This document shows, in pieces, positions 23,076 through 30,109 of a stretch of 31,934 nucleotides of DNA. The notes under the pieces are model-generated. The model was not told where the DNA came from. It saw nothing but the letters and a program-made list of their open reading frames with translations, and did not search any database. The number at the start of each line of letters is the position of its first letter. Positions within the stretch are counted from its first letter, which is position 1. A program made the position numbers and the translations under genes. Origin of the DNA: an uncultured Collinsella sp. (GTDB lineage: Bacteria; Actinomycetota; Coriobacteriia; Coriobacteriales; Coriobacteriaceae); the NCBI GenBank assembly GCA_902464965.1, contig CABQLI010000018.1, positions 1 through 31,934 of the forward strand. Direction: 5' to 3'.

Positions 23076-23925
23076 GACGCACTCCGTAGAACACACGGCT
23101 CACCGAGTTATAGAAGCTCTCGGGGCCGTAATCCAGCAGCAGCACATCACCGGGACCGCGACGCACAGCCACGCTCTCGACCGTGCCATCGCAGGTAATA
23201 AACTGTCCATCGATGGCGATCGCCGGCACGCTCGGGCGATCATCGGACATAAAGATTTCGACGACATCACTCGGCGAAGTCAAGAAGGCACGGGCCTGAA
23301 TGGTGTGCGGCGCAATGGGTACGCAGACCATGCCCGTATAGTCGGGGCTCACGATGGGGCCACCGGCACTGAGCGCGTAACCCGTAGAACCAGTCGCCGT
23401 GGACACGACCACGCCGTCGCCACGCAGTCGATCGATATGGTGGCCCGACACCGTGATGTCAAACTCGACCATATCGGACAGGGGGCCGCGCGTAAGCGCC
23501 ATGTCGTTGAGGGCGAAGGTGCGCACGACATCCTTCGTACCGTCTTCGCGCACGGACACGATATCCGCGGCGATGGTGGCGCGACGGCTCACGTGCAGCT
23601 CGCCGGAAAGGGCGTCGCTCACGACCTGCAGAATGTCGCGCTCCTCGGGGCTCGCAGCAGTTAAAAAGCCCAGGTGACCATAGGAAAGACCGAGGATAGG
23701 AATCTCGCGATGGTTGAGGATGCGGGCAGCGCGCAGCAACGTACCGTCACCGCCGAGCGTAATGACCAGATCGGAGCCGTCAATATCAGGCGTGCTTTGA
23801 ATCTTCGATCGCTGGTCGGCAGCCCATGCGACCTCATAGCCCTGGCGCGTCAGCCAAAGCTCGAGCATCAGGCCGCTCTCGACCGCCTCTTGCTTGTAGT
23901 AATTGGGAACCAGAAAGACCTTCAT
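23065..23925 (-). CDS. nadK: NAD kinase
   Basis: Makes NADP+ from NAD+ and ATP or polyphosphate. The 286-residue protein has the catalytic GGDGT at 58-62 (LVITLGGDGTLLRAAR), GLSYGHLGFLTA, the ALNDMAL segment corresponding to the conserved NE/D region, and DGVVVSTATGSTGYALSAGGPIV with the substrate-binding TGSTAY-like loop. The start overlaps the tlyA stop by four bases (ATGA), and its end overlaps recN. The tlyA-nadK-recN order is common in Gram-positive bacteria and supports all three calls. Confidence 0.96.
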   Translation of the reverse strand: MKVFLVPNYYKQEAVESGLMLELWLTRQGYEVAWAADQRSKIQSTPDIDGSDLVITLGGDGTLLRAARILNHREIPILGLSYGHLGFLTAASPEERDILQVVSDALSGELHVSRRATIAADIVSVREDGTKDVVRTFALNDMALTRGPLSDMVEFDITVSGHHIDRLRGDGVVVSTATGSTGYALSAGGPIVSPDYTGMVCVPIAPHTIQARAFLTSPSDVVEIFMSDDRPSVPAIAIDGQFITCDGTVESVAVRRGPGDVLLLDYGPESFYNSVSRVFYGVRHDR

Positions 23926-24725
23926 AGCGTTGCAGCTTTCTCGCTCAAAACCGATACCTGGGATTGCAGTTCATCGTCGGTACGTCCGCCGGGGGCACAC
24001 CTCATGCCGTACAGGAAAAACTCAACGTTGCCCTTGGCACCATGAATGGGTGACACGCACACATCGACCGGGAACAGCCCCTTGGCAGCAAAGAGCTCAA
24101 CCGCCGCAACGAGTGTATCGCGGCGCACGGTGGGATCCGTCACGATACCGCCCTCGCCCACCAGCGCAGCCGGCGCCTCAAACTGCGGCTTCACGAGCGT
24201 GCAGAATGCACCCGTAGGCGCCAGGCACGCCAGTACCGCATCGATAATGTTCGCGATGCTGGTAAACGAGACATCACACACAGCCAGGTCGATGGCGCCG
24301 GCATAGCCAAGCTCAGGCAGCTGCGTCACGTTTGTGCGCTCATGCAGCGTCACGCGATCGTCCTGACGCAACGACCAATCGAACTGGGCGCGACCCACGT
24401 CCACAGAGACAACGGTCGCAGCTCCGCGCTTGAGCAGGCAATCGGTAAAACCCCCGGTAGAGCAGCCCACATCCAAACAGGCAAGGCCCGTCGGATTGAT
24501 GCCAAACGCATCAAGCGCGCCTTCGAGCTTAAGACCGCCGCGGCCAACATAGGGAATGCGCCCCTTCACGTGTAGCGGCAGCCCCGGCATCACCTTAAGA
24601 CCCGGCGAAGTCAAGCGCTCACCGCCACTCGAGACCAAGCCGGCCATAAGAGTGCGAAGGGCATCCGCGCGATCGGCGCAGATGCCCTGTGAAATCAGTT
24701 CGTCATCAAGACGCAGGCGTTTCAT
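23922..24725 (-). CDS. tlyA: TlyA-family 2'-O-ribose rRNA methyltransferase
   Basis: SAM-dependent enzyme that 2'-O-methylates rRNA in the TlyA family. About 267 residues: an N-terminal S4-type RNA-binding segment (MKRLRLDDELISQGICADRADALRTLM...), then YVGRGGLKLEGALDAF and an FtsJ-like methyltransferase core with LDVGCSTGGFTDCLLKRGA (SAM loop), SVDVGRAQFDWSLR, DLAVCDVSFTSI and LVKPQFEA. The start is uncertain: ATG at 24725 gives the family-typical MKRxRLD start but only a weak GATGG ribosome site; ATG at 24734 is an alternative. Some members act as haemolysins in older annotations; the enzymatic role is better supported. Overlaps nadK by four bases. Confidence 0.92.
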   Translation of the reverse strand: MKRLRLDDELISQGICADRADALRTLMAGLVSSGGERLTSPGLKVMPGLPLHVKGRIPYVGRGGLKLEGALDAFGINPTGLACLDVGCSTGGFTDCLLKRGAATVVSVDVGRAQFDWSLRQDDRVTLHERTNVTQLPELGYAGAIDLAVCDVSFTSIANIIDAVLACLAPTGAFCTLVKPQFEAPAALVGEGGIVTDPTVRRDTLVAAVELFAAKGLFPVDVCVSPIHGAKGNVEFFLYGMRCAPGGRTDDELQSQVSVLSEKAATL

Positions 24726-24760
24726 GAATGCCATCAACCATTCGTATCCGGAGATGCAGC

Positions 24761-25000
24761 CTAGCTATCCTGGGATTCGTTTGCCGCATCCTCATCATAT
24801 TCCTGCTCGAGCTTGTCGGCCTCACGCGGCGTCAGCTCAAACTTGTCGACCATATCGACCGCGCGGGAGCCCAGCTCAATCGCTTCGTCAAACAAATCGA
24901 GCGAACGCTCCAAGGAGGTATCCTTGGAGCGAACGGTAGCGATAATCTGGTCCAAGCGGTCCGAGATCTCGTCGAAGTTGCGGACGGAACCCTCTGGCAT
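24761..25000 (-). CDS. xseB: Exodeoxyribonuclease VII small subunit
   Basis: A 79-residue acidic helical protein. The XseB pattern is clear: FDEISDRLDQIIATVRSKD, then LERSLDLFDEAIELGSRA, ending in an acidic tail. XseB binds multiple copies onto the XseA subunit to form an exonuclease that degrades single-stranded DNA. It begins two bases after the nusB stop and lies before tlyA. The large subunit gene xseA, frequently adjacent, is not between nusB and xseB here and must be elsewhere. Confidence 0.88.
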   Translation of the reverse strand: MPEGSVRNFDEISDRLDQIIATVRSKDTSLERSLDLFDEAIELGSRAVDMVDKFELTPREADKLEQEYDEDAANESQDS

Positions 25001-25002
25001 AG

Positions 25003-25587
25003 CTACTCCTCGACGGAGTCGACAACAGCCTCGGCGGCGTCCGCATCCTCGGCCAGCACGCCAGCCTCAGCCTGAGCAACCGCAACCTTGGCGGCAGCCT
25101 CGGCAGCCTGTGCCTCCTCGCGAGCGCGATCTTCGGCCAGCAGCTCTTGGTACAGGTCCTCGCCTGGCAACTCCTCGCTGCGAGCGATCTTGCCCAGCAC
25201 GCCGTTGACGAACGAAGCGGACTGGTCGGTGCCATAGGCCTTGGCAAGCTCGACAGCCTCGTTGATCACGATGGCGTCCGAGACCTCCTCGTCGGTGAGG
25301 AAACGCATCTCGTAAACGGCGATACGCAGCAGGTTGCGGTCGGCGCCGGGCATGCGCATAAGATCCCAGTTCTTGGCGACGGCGCGCAGAGCGCAGTCGA
25401 TTCGATCGATATGCTCGTAGGCACCGCGGCAAAGCTCCAGCGCATAGGGATCGAGGGGACCCTTCGAGATCAGGAAATCACCCTCGAGGACGCGCTCGAG
25501 CGGGCTGTCCGTGGCCTCGGCCTGGAACAGCAGCTGCAGCGCCTGACTGCGGGCAAGCGTACGCCCGCGATAAACCTTAAGGCTCAA
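25003..25587 (-). CDS. nusB: Transcription antitermination factor NusB with acidic C-terminal tail
   Basis: RNA-binding factor that joins NusE/S10 in rRNA antitermination. The 194-residue protein has the N-terminal RTLARSQALQLLFQAEA and the conserved ILRIAVYEM-like segment (NLLRIAVYEMRFL), then VINEAVELAKAYGTDQSASFVNGVLGKIAR, all typical. After residue ~145 there is an extra ~50-residue Ala/Glu-rich tail (REEAQAAEAAAKVAVAQAEAG...) not needed for the fold. ATG at 25587 lies three bases after asp23. Tight linkage to asp23 and efp is typical of Gram-positive genomes. Confidence 0.94.
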   Translation of the reverse strand: MSLKVYRGRTLARSQALQLLFQAEATDSPLERVLEGDFLISKGPLDPYALELCRGAYEHIDRIDCALRAVAKNWDLMRMPGADRNLLRIAVYEMRFLTDEEVSDAIVINEAVELAKAYGTDQSASFVNGVLGKIARSEELPGEDLYQELLAEDRAREEAQAAEAAAKVAVAQAEAGVLAEDADAAEAVVDSVEE

Positions 25588-25590
25588 AGG

Positions 25591-25953
25591 TTACTCCTTG
25601 GGGAAAACGAGACCGTCGATGCAAACGTCAACGCGCTCGACCTCGACGCCCACCTGAGCATCGATGGCGGCGACCACGGCGGCGCGAACGGCCTCGGCGA
25701 GTTTCTTGAACGGATAGCCAAAGAACACCACGACACGCACGGTGAGTGCGAGCTTGTCGCCAACGACCTCGGCCTCGACCGCCGGCTCGGAAGCCGGGGC
25801 CTTGGACGAAAGCATCATGGAGACAAGGTTGGTGGCAAGGTCCTTGACGCCAACGGAGGCGATGCCCTCGACATCCGACACGGCGCGCGAGACGATGGCG
25901 GTCAGAACATCGGGCGAAATGCCGATGCCGTCAATCTTGATTTCCTGGGGCAT
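25591..25953 (-). CDS. Asp23/Gls24-family envelope stress response protein
   Basis: A 120-residue protein of the Asp23 (DUF322) family: GIGISPDVLTAIVSRAVSDVEGIASVGV, then LTVRVVVFFGYPFKKLAEAVRAAVVAAIDAQVGVEVERVDVCIDGLVF. Such proteins are small, cytoplasmic and often membrane-associated, linked in firmicutes to cell-envelope homeostasis; their exact activity is unknown. It sits between efp (24 bases) and nusB (three bases), the conserved place of the yqhY-type Asp23 gene. Confidence 0.9.
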   Translation of the reverse strand: MPQEIKIDGIGISPDVLTAIVSRAVSDVEGIASVGVKDLATNLVSMMLSSKAPASEPAVEAEVVGDKLALTVRVVVFFGYPFKKLAEAVRAAVVAAIDAQVGVEVERVDVCIDGLVFPKE

Positions 25954-25977
25954 GAGTCCTCCTAGAAGAGTTGGTTG

Positions 25978-26541
25978 CTAGACGCGGGAGACGAACTTGC
26001 CGTCGCGGGTGTCAACCTTGATGACCTCGCCCTCGTTGAGGTACATGGGGACCTGGATGACAGCGCCGGTGTCGATCGTGGCCGGCTTGGTGGAACCCTG
26101 GACGGTGTCGCCCTTAAAGCCCGGGTCGGTCTGGACGATGGTGGTCTCGATGAACATCGGCGGAGTCACGCCCATGAGCTCATCGTCGGCGAAGAGCAGC
26201 TGGCAAATGTCGTTCTCGCGCAGCCACTTGGAGTTCTCGCCCACCATGTCCTCGGGAACGGGAACCTGCTCATAGGTCTCGTTGTCCATGAAGATGTAGT
26301 CGGCGCCATCGTTGTAGAGATACTGGAACTCACGGGTGGTGAGCATGACGCTCTCGAACTTGGTGCCGGCGTTACAGGTGTTCTCGACGACACGCCCGCT
26401 CTTGATGTCGCGGGTCTTGTAGCGCACAAACGCGCCGCCCTTGCCCGGCTTGACATGCTGGAACTCGACGATGGTGTAGACCTTGTCCTTAATGCGGAGA
26501 CCGAGGCCGTTCTTGAAGTCGGCGGTAGAAATGGTAGGCAT
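25978..26541 (-). CDS. efp: Translation elongation factor P
   Basis: Relieves ribosome stalling at polyproline stretches. 187 residues, standard length, three beta-barrel domains. Domain I carries the loop HVKPGKGGAFVR, with Lys34 at the position modified in Escherichia coli; the modifying enzyme cannot be judged from the window. C-terminal GFKGDTVQGSTKPATIDTGAVIQVPMYLNEGEVIKVDTRDG is the classic EF-P signature. ATG at 26541 follows AAAGGT; a longer in-frame start is unlikely. A perfect -10 element lies about 58 bases upstream, after the terminator of the M24 peptidase gene, so efp starts a new unit. Confidence 0.97.
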   Translation of the reverse strand: MPTISTADFKNGLGLRIKDKVYTIVEFQHVKPGKGGAFVRYKTRDIKSGRVVENTCNAGTKFESVMLTTREFQYLYNDGADYIFMDNETYEQVPVPEDMVGENSKWLRENDICQLLFADDELMGVTPPMFIETTIVQTDPGFKGDTVQGSTKPATIDTGAVIQVPMYLNEGEVIKVDTRDGKFVSRV

Positions 26542-26598
26542 AGCGACCTTTCTTGTTATGGGCAGAACGCACAAGCGTCCAAATTACATACGATAGAA

Positions 26599-26604
26599 AT
26601 TATA
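26599..26604 (-). promoter_or_regulatory. -10 element of efp
   Basis: Reverse strand TATAAT, a perfect consensus hexamer, 57 bases before the efp ATG. No good -35 is present at 16-18 bases. Confidence 0.5.
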
Positions 26605-26646
26605 CACTTGCAGACCGCGCCTGCGGCGAGCGCATAAAAAGAGAAC

Positions 26647-26678
26647 GCGGGGCGCCCGAATTGCTCCGGACGCCCCGC
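26647..26678 (-). terminator. Terminator between the M24 peptidase gene and efp
   Basis: GCGGGGCGCCCG (26647-26658) and CGGACGCCCCGC (26667-26678) form a 12-bp stem with one mismatch. The reverse-strand exit GTTCTCTTTTT is T-rich, matching leftward termination. Confidence 0.85.
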
Positions 26679-26699
26679 CCAAAAATCTATCGAAATGGG

Positions 26700-27830
26700 C
26701 TAGCAGTCGATGACGTGCAGGTCGTGCGGGGTCTTGGTGAAGGGCTCGTAGCCGTTCTCGGTGACGACGCCGTAGTCCTCCAGGCGCACGCCGCCCACAC
26801 CGGGCAGGTAGACACCGGGCTCCATGGTAATAACCGAGCCGACCTCAATGATGTTCTTGCTACGGTTGAAGTTGGGCAGCTCGTGGATGTCGATACCAAC
26901 GCCGTGGCCCAGGCCATGGTTGTAGTAATCGCCATAACCGGCATCGCCGATGATCTTCTTGGAAAGCTTGAAAATGTCGTTGCCCTCGACACCCGGATGG
27001 ATGGCGGCGACGCACTCCTCGTGCGTACGGCGCACGAGCGCGTACAGGTCGAGCTGTTCCTGGGTAGGCTCGCCCATCACGACAGTGCGCGTCATGTCGG
27101 AACGATAATCGCAGTAGCCCGCGCCGTAATCCATGAGGACGAAGTCGCCCTTCTCGATGACACGGTCACTCGGCACGGCATGCGGGTTGGCGGTGTTGGG
27201 ACCGCTCGCCACAATGGAGCCGAAGGCCAGGCTGTCGGCGCCGTTGGCGAACATAAAGTTCTCGAGCTCGTTGCGAACCTGCTTCTCGGTCATACCGGGT
27301 TTAATAAAGCCGAGCATATGCTGGAAGGCGGCATCGGTGATCGACTGCGCATGGCGCATGAGCTCGATCTCCTCGGTATCCTTGATGGCGCGCATCTTGC
27401 GGATGTCGTCGTGCATCAACGGCAGCATGCAGGCGACAGAGCGGTCCTCCAGGCCGCGCTGAATGCCCTGGTAGAAATTAATCTGCATATCGTCCTCGAC
27501 AGCACAGACGCGGCACTTGTTAGCCACAATCTTGCCGGCGACCCAACCGGGGATGGTGCCTTCGTCCATGTCGTAGACCCAGGGGCTGCCGGCGGGCGTG
27601 TTCTCCTCAAAGCTGTTGAGGTAGCGCGAGTCGGTGTGGAACAGGCACTGGTCGACCGTAATAAACGCAGCGTGCGGGAACTCGAAGGTGTAGTCGAAGA
27701 CGCCCTTCACGCCCGTAAGCCAACGAAGGTTGGCCTCGTCGCGCACCACGATGGCGTCGTAGCCACGCTCGGCCATCAGGGCACGGACACGCTCGATACG
27801 ACCGGCAGGACCGGCAGCAAACTCAGACAT
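26700..27830 (-). CDS. M24-family Xaa-Pro aminopeptidase/dipeptidase
   Basis: Metallopeptidase that removes N-terminal residues before proline. 376 residues: a creatinase-type N-terminal domain (RALMAERGYDAIVVRDEANLRWLTG) and the pita-bread catalytic domain. Metal ligands visible are Asp residues in VLMDYGAGYCDYRSDMTRT, His in NHGLGHGVGIDIHELP, Glu in ITMEPGVY and Glu in VRLEDYGVV. ATG at 27830 has AAAGGA upstream. Neighbouring efp is a common partner (yqhT-efp order in Bacillus), fitting a shared proline theme. It ends at a strong terminator. Either PepP-like aminopeptidase or PepQ-like dipeptidase activity is possible. Confidence 0.93.
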   Translation of the reverse strand: MSEFAAGPAGRIERVRALMAERGYDAIVVRDEANLRWLTGVKGVFDYTFEFPHAAFITVDQCLFHTDSRYLNSFEENTPAGSPWVYDMDEGTIPGWVAGKIVANKCRVCAVEDDMQINFYQGIQRGLEDRSVACMLPLMHDDIRKMRAIKDTEEIELMRHAQSITDAAFQHMLGFIKPGMTEKQVRNELENFMFANGADSLAFGSIVASGPNTANPHAVPSDRVIEKGDFVLMDYGAGYCDYRSDMTRTVVMGEPTQEQLDLYALVRRTHEECVAAIHPGVEGNDIFKLSKKIIGDAGYGDYYNHGLGHGVGIDIHELPNFNRSKNIIEVGSVITMEPGVYLPGVGGVRLEDYGVVTENGYEPFTKTPHDLHVIDC

Positions 27831-27862
27831 GCAGATTCCTTTCTTGTTGTCTCTATATAGAC

Positions 27863-27925
27863 GGGACGGGTCTCAATCGAACGACGGAATCGCATGCGAT
27901 CCGCAACCGATTGAAAACCCGCCCC
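27863..27925. repeat. 63-bp concentric dyad upstream of the M24 peptidase gene
   Basis: GGGACGGGTCTCAATCG (27863-27879) is nearly the reverse complement of CGATTGAAAACCCGCCCC (27908-27925). At the same centre lies a perfect 12-bp palindrome ATCGCATGCGAT (27889-27900), flanked by CGGA/TCCG. In the reverse-strand RNA this makes a long hairpin in the leader of the peptidase gene, just after aroB. There is no T-run, so it is not an ordinary terminator. The 132-base gap holds no gene. Confidence 0.65.
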
Positions 27926-27962
27926 TCAACATGATACGAAAGACAATGGATGTCAATAAATC

Positions 27963-29072
27963 TTAGAGAAGTTCTTTGCGAGAAGCCAAGTAGGCATGAG
28001 CGTGGCGCTCAAGAACCTCGTCCTCGACGCTCGTTAAGCGAATGGCACCAAGTGCTGCGGGCAGCGGCAGCATGCTGCGATTCGAGCGAGCGAACTGCTG
28101 CTTGCGGAACTCCTCGATATATGCAGCAGGCTCCAGGTCGAAGGCAAGTTCCTCAATACCAAAGTCCTCCAGACAGTCATCGACCTCAAAGACGTAATCG
28201 ATATCGAAGTCGCAGGCGTCGTGGGCAAGGCGTGCCTCAAAGCGCATGCCCTCGGACAACAGCTGGTAGGCAGGGACCTGCGAAGCGGCATCGCCCAAGC
28301 AAGCGCGCAAGGTACGCTCCCCCGTCTTGCCAAAATCGAGCGCATGGCGGGCGCTCGGGTTCGTGGCCATCAGTACGTCCTTACGGGCAGTCTGAGACCA
28401 TTGAACGGCATTGACGAGCGCGACCTCCTCGCCCGCGAGAATCTCGGGGACGGTCTCAGTAAACTGATTCCAGCGGGACTTACTGCTCGAAAGCATGGTG
28501 CCAACAAGTACCACAAAGCCGAGCTTGAGGTCCTCGGGGTCCGCCTCACGAACAAGGTCGAGGTCACACACGACCAAGCCCGGTTCGGGACGGAACGCGA
28601 TAGCGGGAAGCGCATTGGCCGACGAGGCGACGAGCGGCTTCATGGTCGTCGCGACCGTGAGCATGGCGTCGAAGGTCGTCGGCAACAGCGCGCACTCGGT
28701 TCGGCCGCACCACTGGTTGGCGCACCAGCTAACAACCGAGCAGGTTGCGGCATCGCCAACGGCGACAACCAGATCGTCGCAGGTAACGCCGTTGGCAGAC
28801 AGGGCGCCAAAGATAGCATCAGCATCGGCCAGCGTGGCACCAGCAGGCGAAACCTCGAGGACTAGCGGCGACACGGCAAAACCGGCGTCGACCAGCGCAT
28901 GCTCGACGACTTCACCAAAACGCTCGGATGTGGCGGTGTTCCAAACGACCATCGCGCGCTTAGGCTTGCCCACGGCCGAGGCAAACATACGCGACAGTTC
29001 ATCGAACGCACCCAATCCGACACGGACATCGACGCTGCGGTTTTGGAAATTGATCAGTTGACGGCGAATCAT
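27963..29072 (-). CDS. aroB: 3-dehydroquinate synthase-family protein with degenerate active site
   Basis: The 369-residue framework follows AroB throughout: SPAGATLADADAIFGAL in place of the 'PxGExxKs' segment, LVVAVGD, LLPTTFDAML, GLVVCDLDLVRE, then LDFGKTGERTL. Catalytic features are changed: the glycine-rich GGGVVGDLAG is AVGDAATC, the AEVIK-type segment reads GFVVLVG (metal Glu absent), GHTxGHAIE reads GKTGERTLR (metal His absent), and HGxAV has become LSEGM (second His absent). It therefore probably lacks classical zinc-dependent DHQ synthase activity. ATG at 29072 overlaps the aroK stop by four bases, so it is coupled to an intact shikimate kinase. Identity as an AroB homologue is firm; activity is doubtful. 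The symbol denotes homology only. Confidence 0.8.
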   Translation of the reverse strand: MIRRQLINFQNRSVDVRVGLGAFDELSRMFASAVGKPKRAMVVWNTATSERFGEVVEHALVDAGFAVSPLVLEVSPAGATLADADAIFGALSANGVTCDDLVVAVGDAATCSVVSWCANQWCGRTECALLPTTFDAMLTVATTMKPLVASSANALPAIAFRPEPGLVVCDLDLVREADPEDLKLGFVVLVGTMLSSSKSRWNQFTETVPEILAGEEVALVNAVQWSQTARKDVLMATNPSARHALDFGKTGERTLRACLGDAASQVPAYQLLSEGMRFEARLAHDACDFDIDYVFEVDDCLEDFGIEELAFDLEPAAYIEEFRKQQFARSNRSMLPLPAALGAIRLTSVEDEVLERHAHAYLASRKELL

Positions 29073-29602
29073 AGCAGCCCACGCTCCAAAAGCATCTCGG
29101 CACAAAGGTAGGAAACGTCCTCGAAGGACTTGTTGCGAATATCAAGGGTAAGGTCGGCAGCCTGACGATACAGCGGACGGCGATGCTCAAACAGGCGCGC
29201 GGCATGCTCAGGCGAGCGGAAATCGGGACGCGTGTCGGACCGACGAATCTGGCGAATCGAATCCTCGAAGTCGCCCTCGAGGTACACGCACGTACCCATT
29301 TCGTGCATCAGTTCAATATTCACCGGCGTTTCGACGATACCGCCCCCGCACGAAACCAACAGGCTGCGCTCGCTTTGGAGCGAACGGAGCGCAGAGGTCT
29401 CGAGCTCGCGAAAACGACCCTCACCCTCGGTCTCAAAAATCTCGGTTACCGACTTGCCGCAACGGCGCACGACCAGGCGGTCGGTATCGATAAAACGCCG
29501 CTTGAACATAGTGCCGACGTTGCGCGCGAGCGTCGATTTGCCCGCGCCCAAAAAGCCGATAAAGAAGATATGGTCGCAGCCGTGTTTGGTGTGCTGGGAC
29601 AT
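29069..29602 (-). CDS. aroK: Shikimate kinase
   Basis: Phosphorylates shikimate to shikimate-3-phosphate in aromatic amino-acid synthesis. 177 residues, family length. P-loop GFLGAGKST (16-24), substrate Asp in FIDTDRLVVRR, RFRELE, the CGGGIV loop, and the lid/base-binding part TRPDF and RRPLYRQAAD are all present. It overlaps the aroB-family gene by four bases and lies eight bases after yqeG. Unlike its neighbour it looks fully functional. Confidence 0.95.
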   Translation of the reverse strand: MSQHTKHGCDHIFFIGFLGAGKSTLARNVGTMFKRRFIDTDRLVVRRCGKSVTEIFETEGEGRFRELETSALRSLQSERSLLVSCGGGIVETPVNIELMHEMGTCVYLEGDFEDSIRQIRRSDTRPDFRSPEHAARLFEHRRPLYRQAADLTLDIRNKSFEDVSYLCAEMLLERGLL

Positions 29603-29610
29603 GACGAGAC

Positions 29611-30108
29611 CTATTCCTCGCAGGGAAGGTCGCGAAGGGCCCGACGCTCAAAGATACGGAAGATCTGCGTATACCACAGGTCCTGCGTCGCCTGCGGCTT
29701 AACCAAGATGGTATCGACGCCGGCGAAGTTGCCGCTCCACACGTCCGTGTAGAGCTGATCACCGATCAGCACCGCCTCGTCGGCCGTGGCGCCGAGGCGC
29801 TTAAGACCCGCCTTGAGGGCAAACGGCGCCGGCTTCATAGCGTGGCTGATGGCCTCGAGTCCCAGCTCGCGTGCAGAGCTCATGACCTGGTCGCGATGCC
29901 AGTTGTTGGACACCATGCACAGCTTAAAACCTTTGGCGCGGGCGGCGTCGAGCCAAGCAGAAACCGCGGCGGGAACCTGCTCGGTGTCGCGCGGCACCAG
30001 GGTGTTATCGCGATCGAGCAGAATGGCGCGTTTGCCATCGGCCCACAGGGTATCAAGGTCGATGCGATCGACCGAGGCAACGTATCGTTTGGGGCTAAAA
30101 ATCCTCAT
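29611..30108 (-). CDS. yqeG: YqeG-family HAD-type phosphatase
   Basis: A 165-residue HAD-superfamily protein, IIIA-like without a large cap. Motif I is LLDRDNTLVPRD (catalytic Asp32 and Asp34), motif II Ser/Asn in MVSNN, motif III Lys in MKPAP, motif IV GDQLYTDVWSGN. Physiological substrate is unknown for most members. ATG at 30108 lies one base after the mltG stop. A longer in-frame extension upstream would be an arginine/threonine-rich shadow of mltG and is rejected. Confidence 0.9.
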   Translation of the reverse strand: MRIFSPKRYVASVDRIDLDTLWADGKRAILLDRDNTLVPRDTEQVPAAVSAWLDAARAKGFKLCMVSNNWHRDQVMSSARELGLEAISHAMKPAPFALKAGLKRLGATADEAVLIGDQLYTDVWSGNFAGVDTILVKPQATQDLWYTQIFRIFERRALRDLPCEE

Positions 30109-30109
30109 G

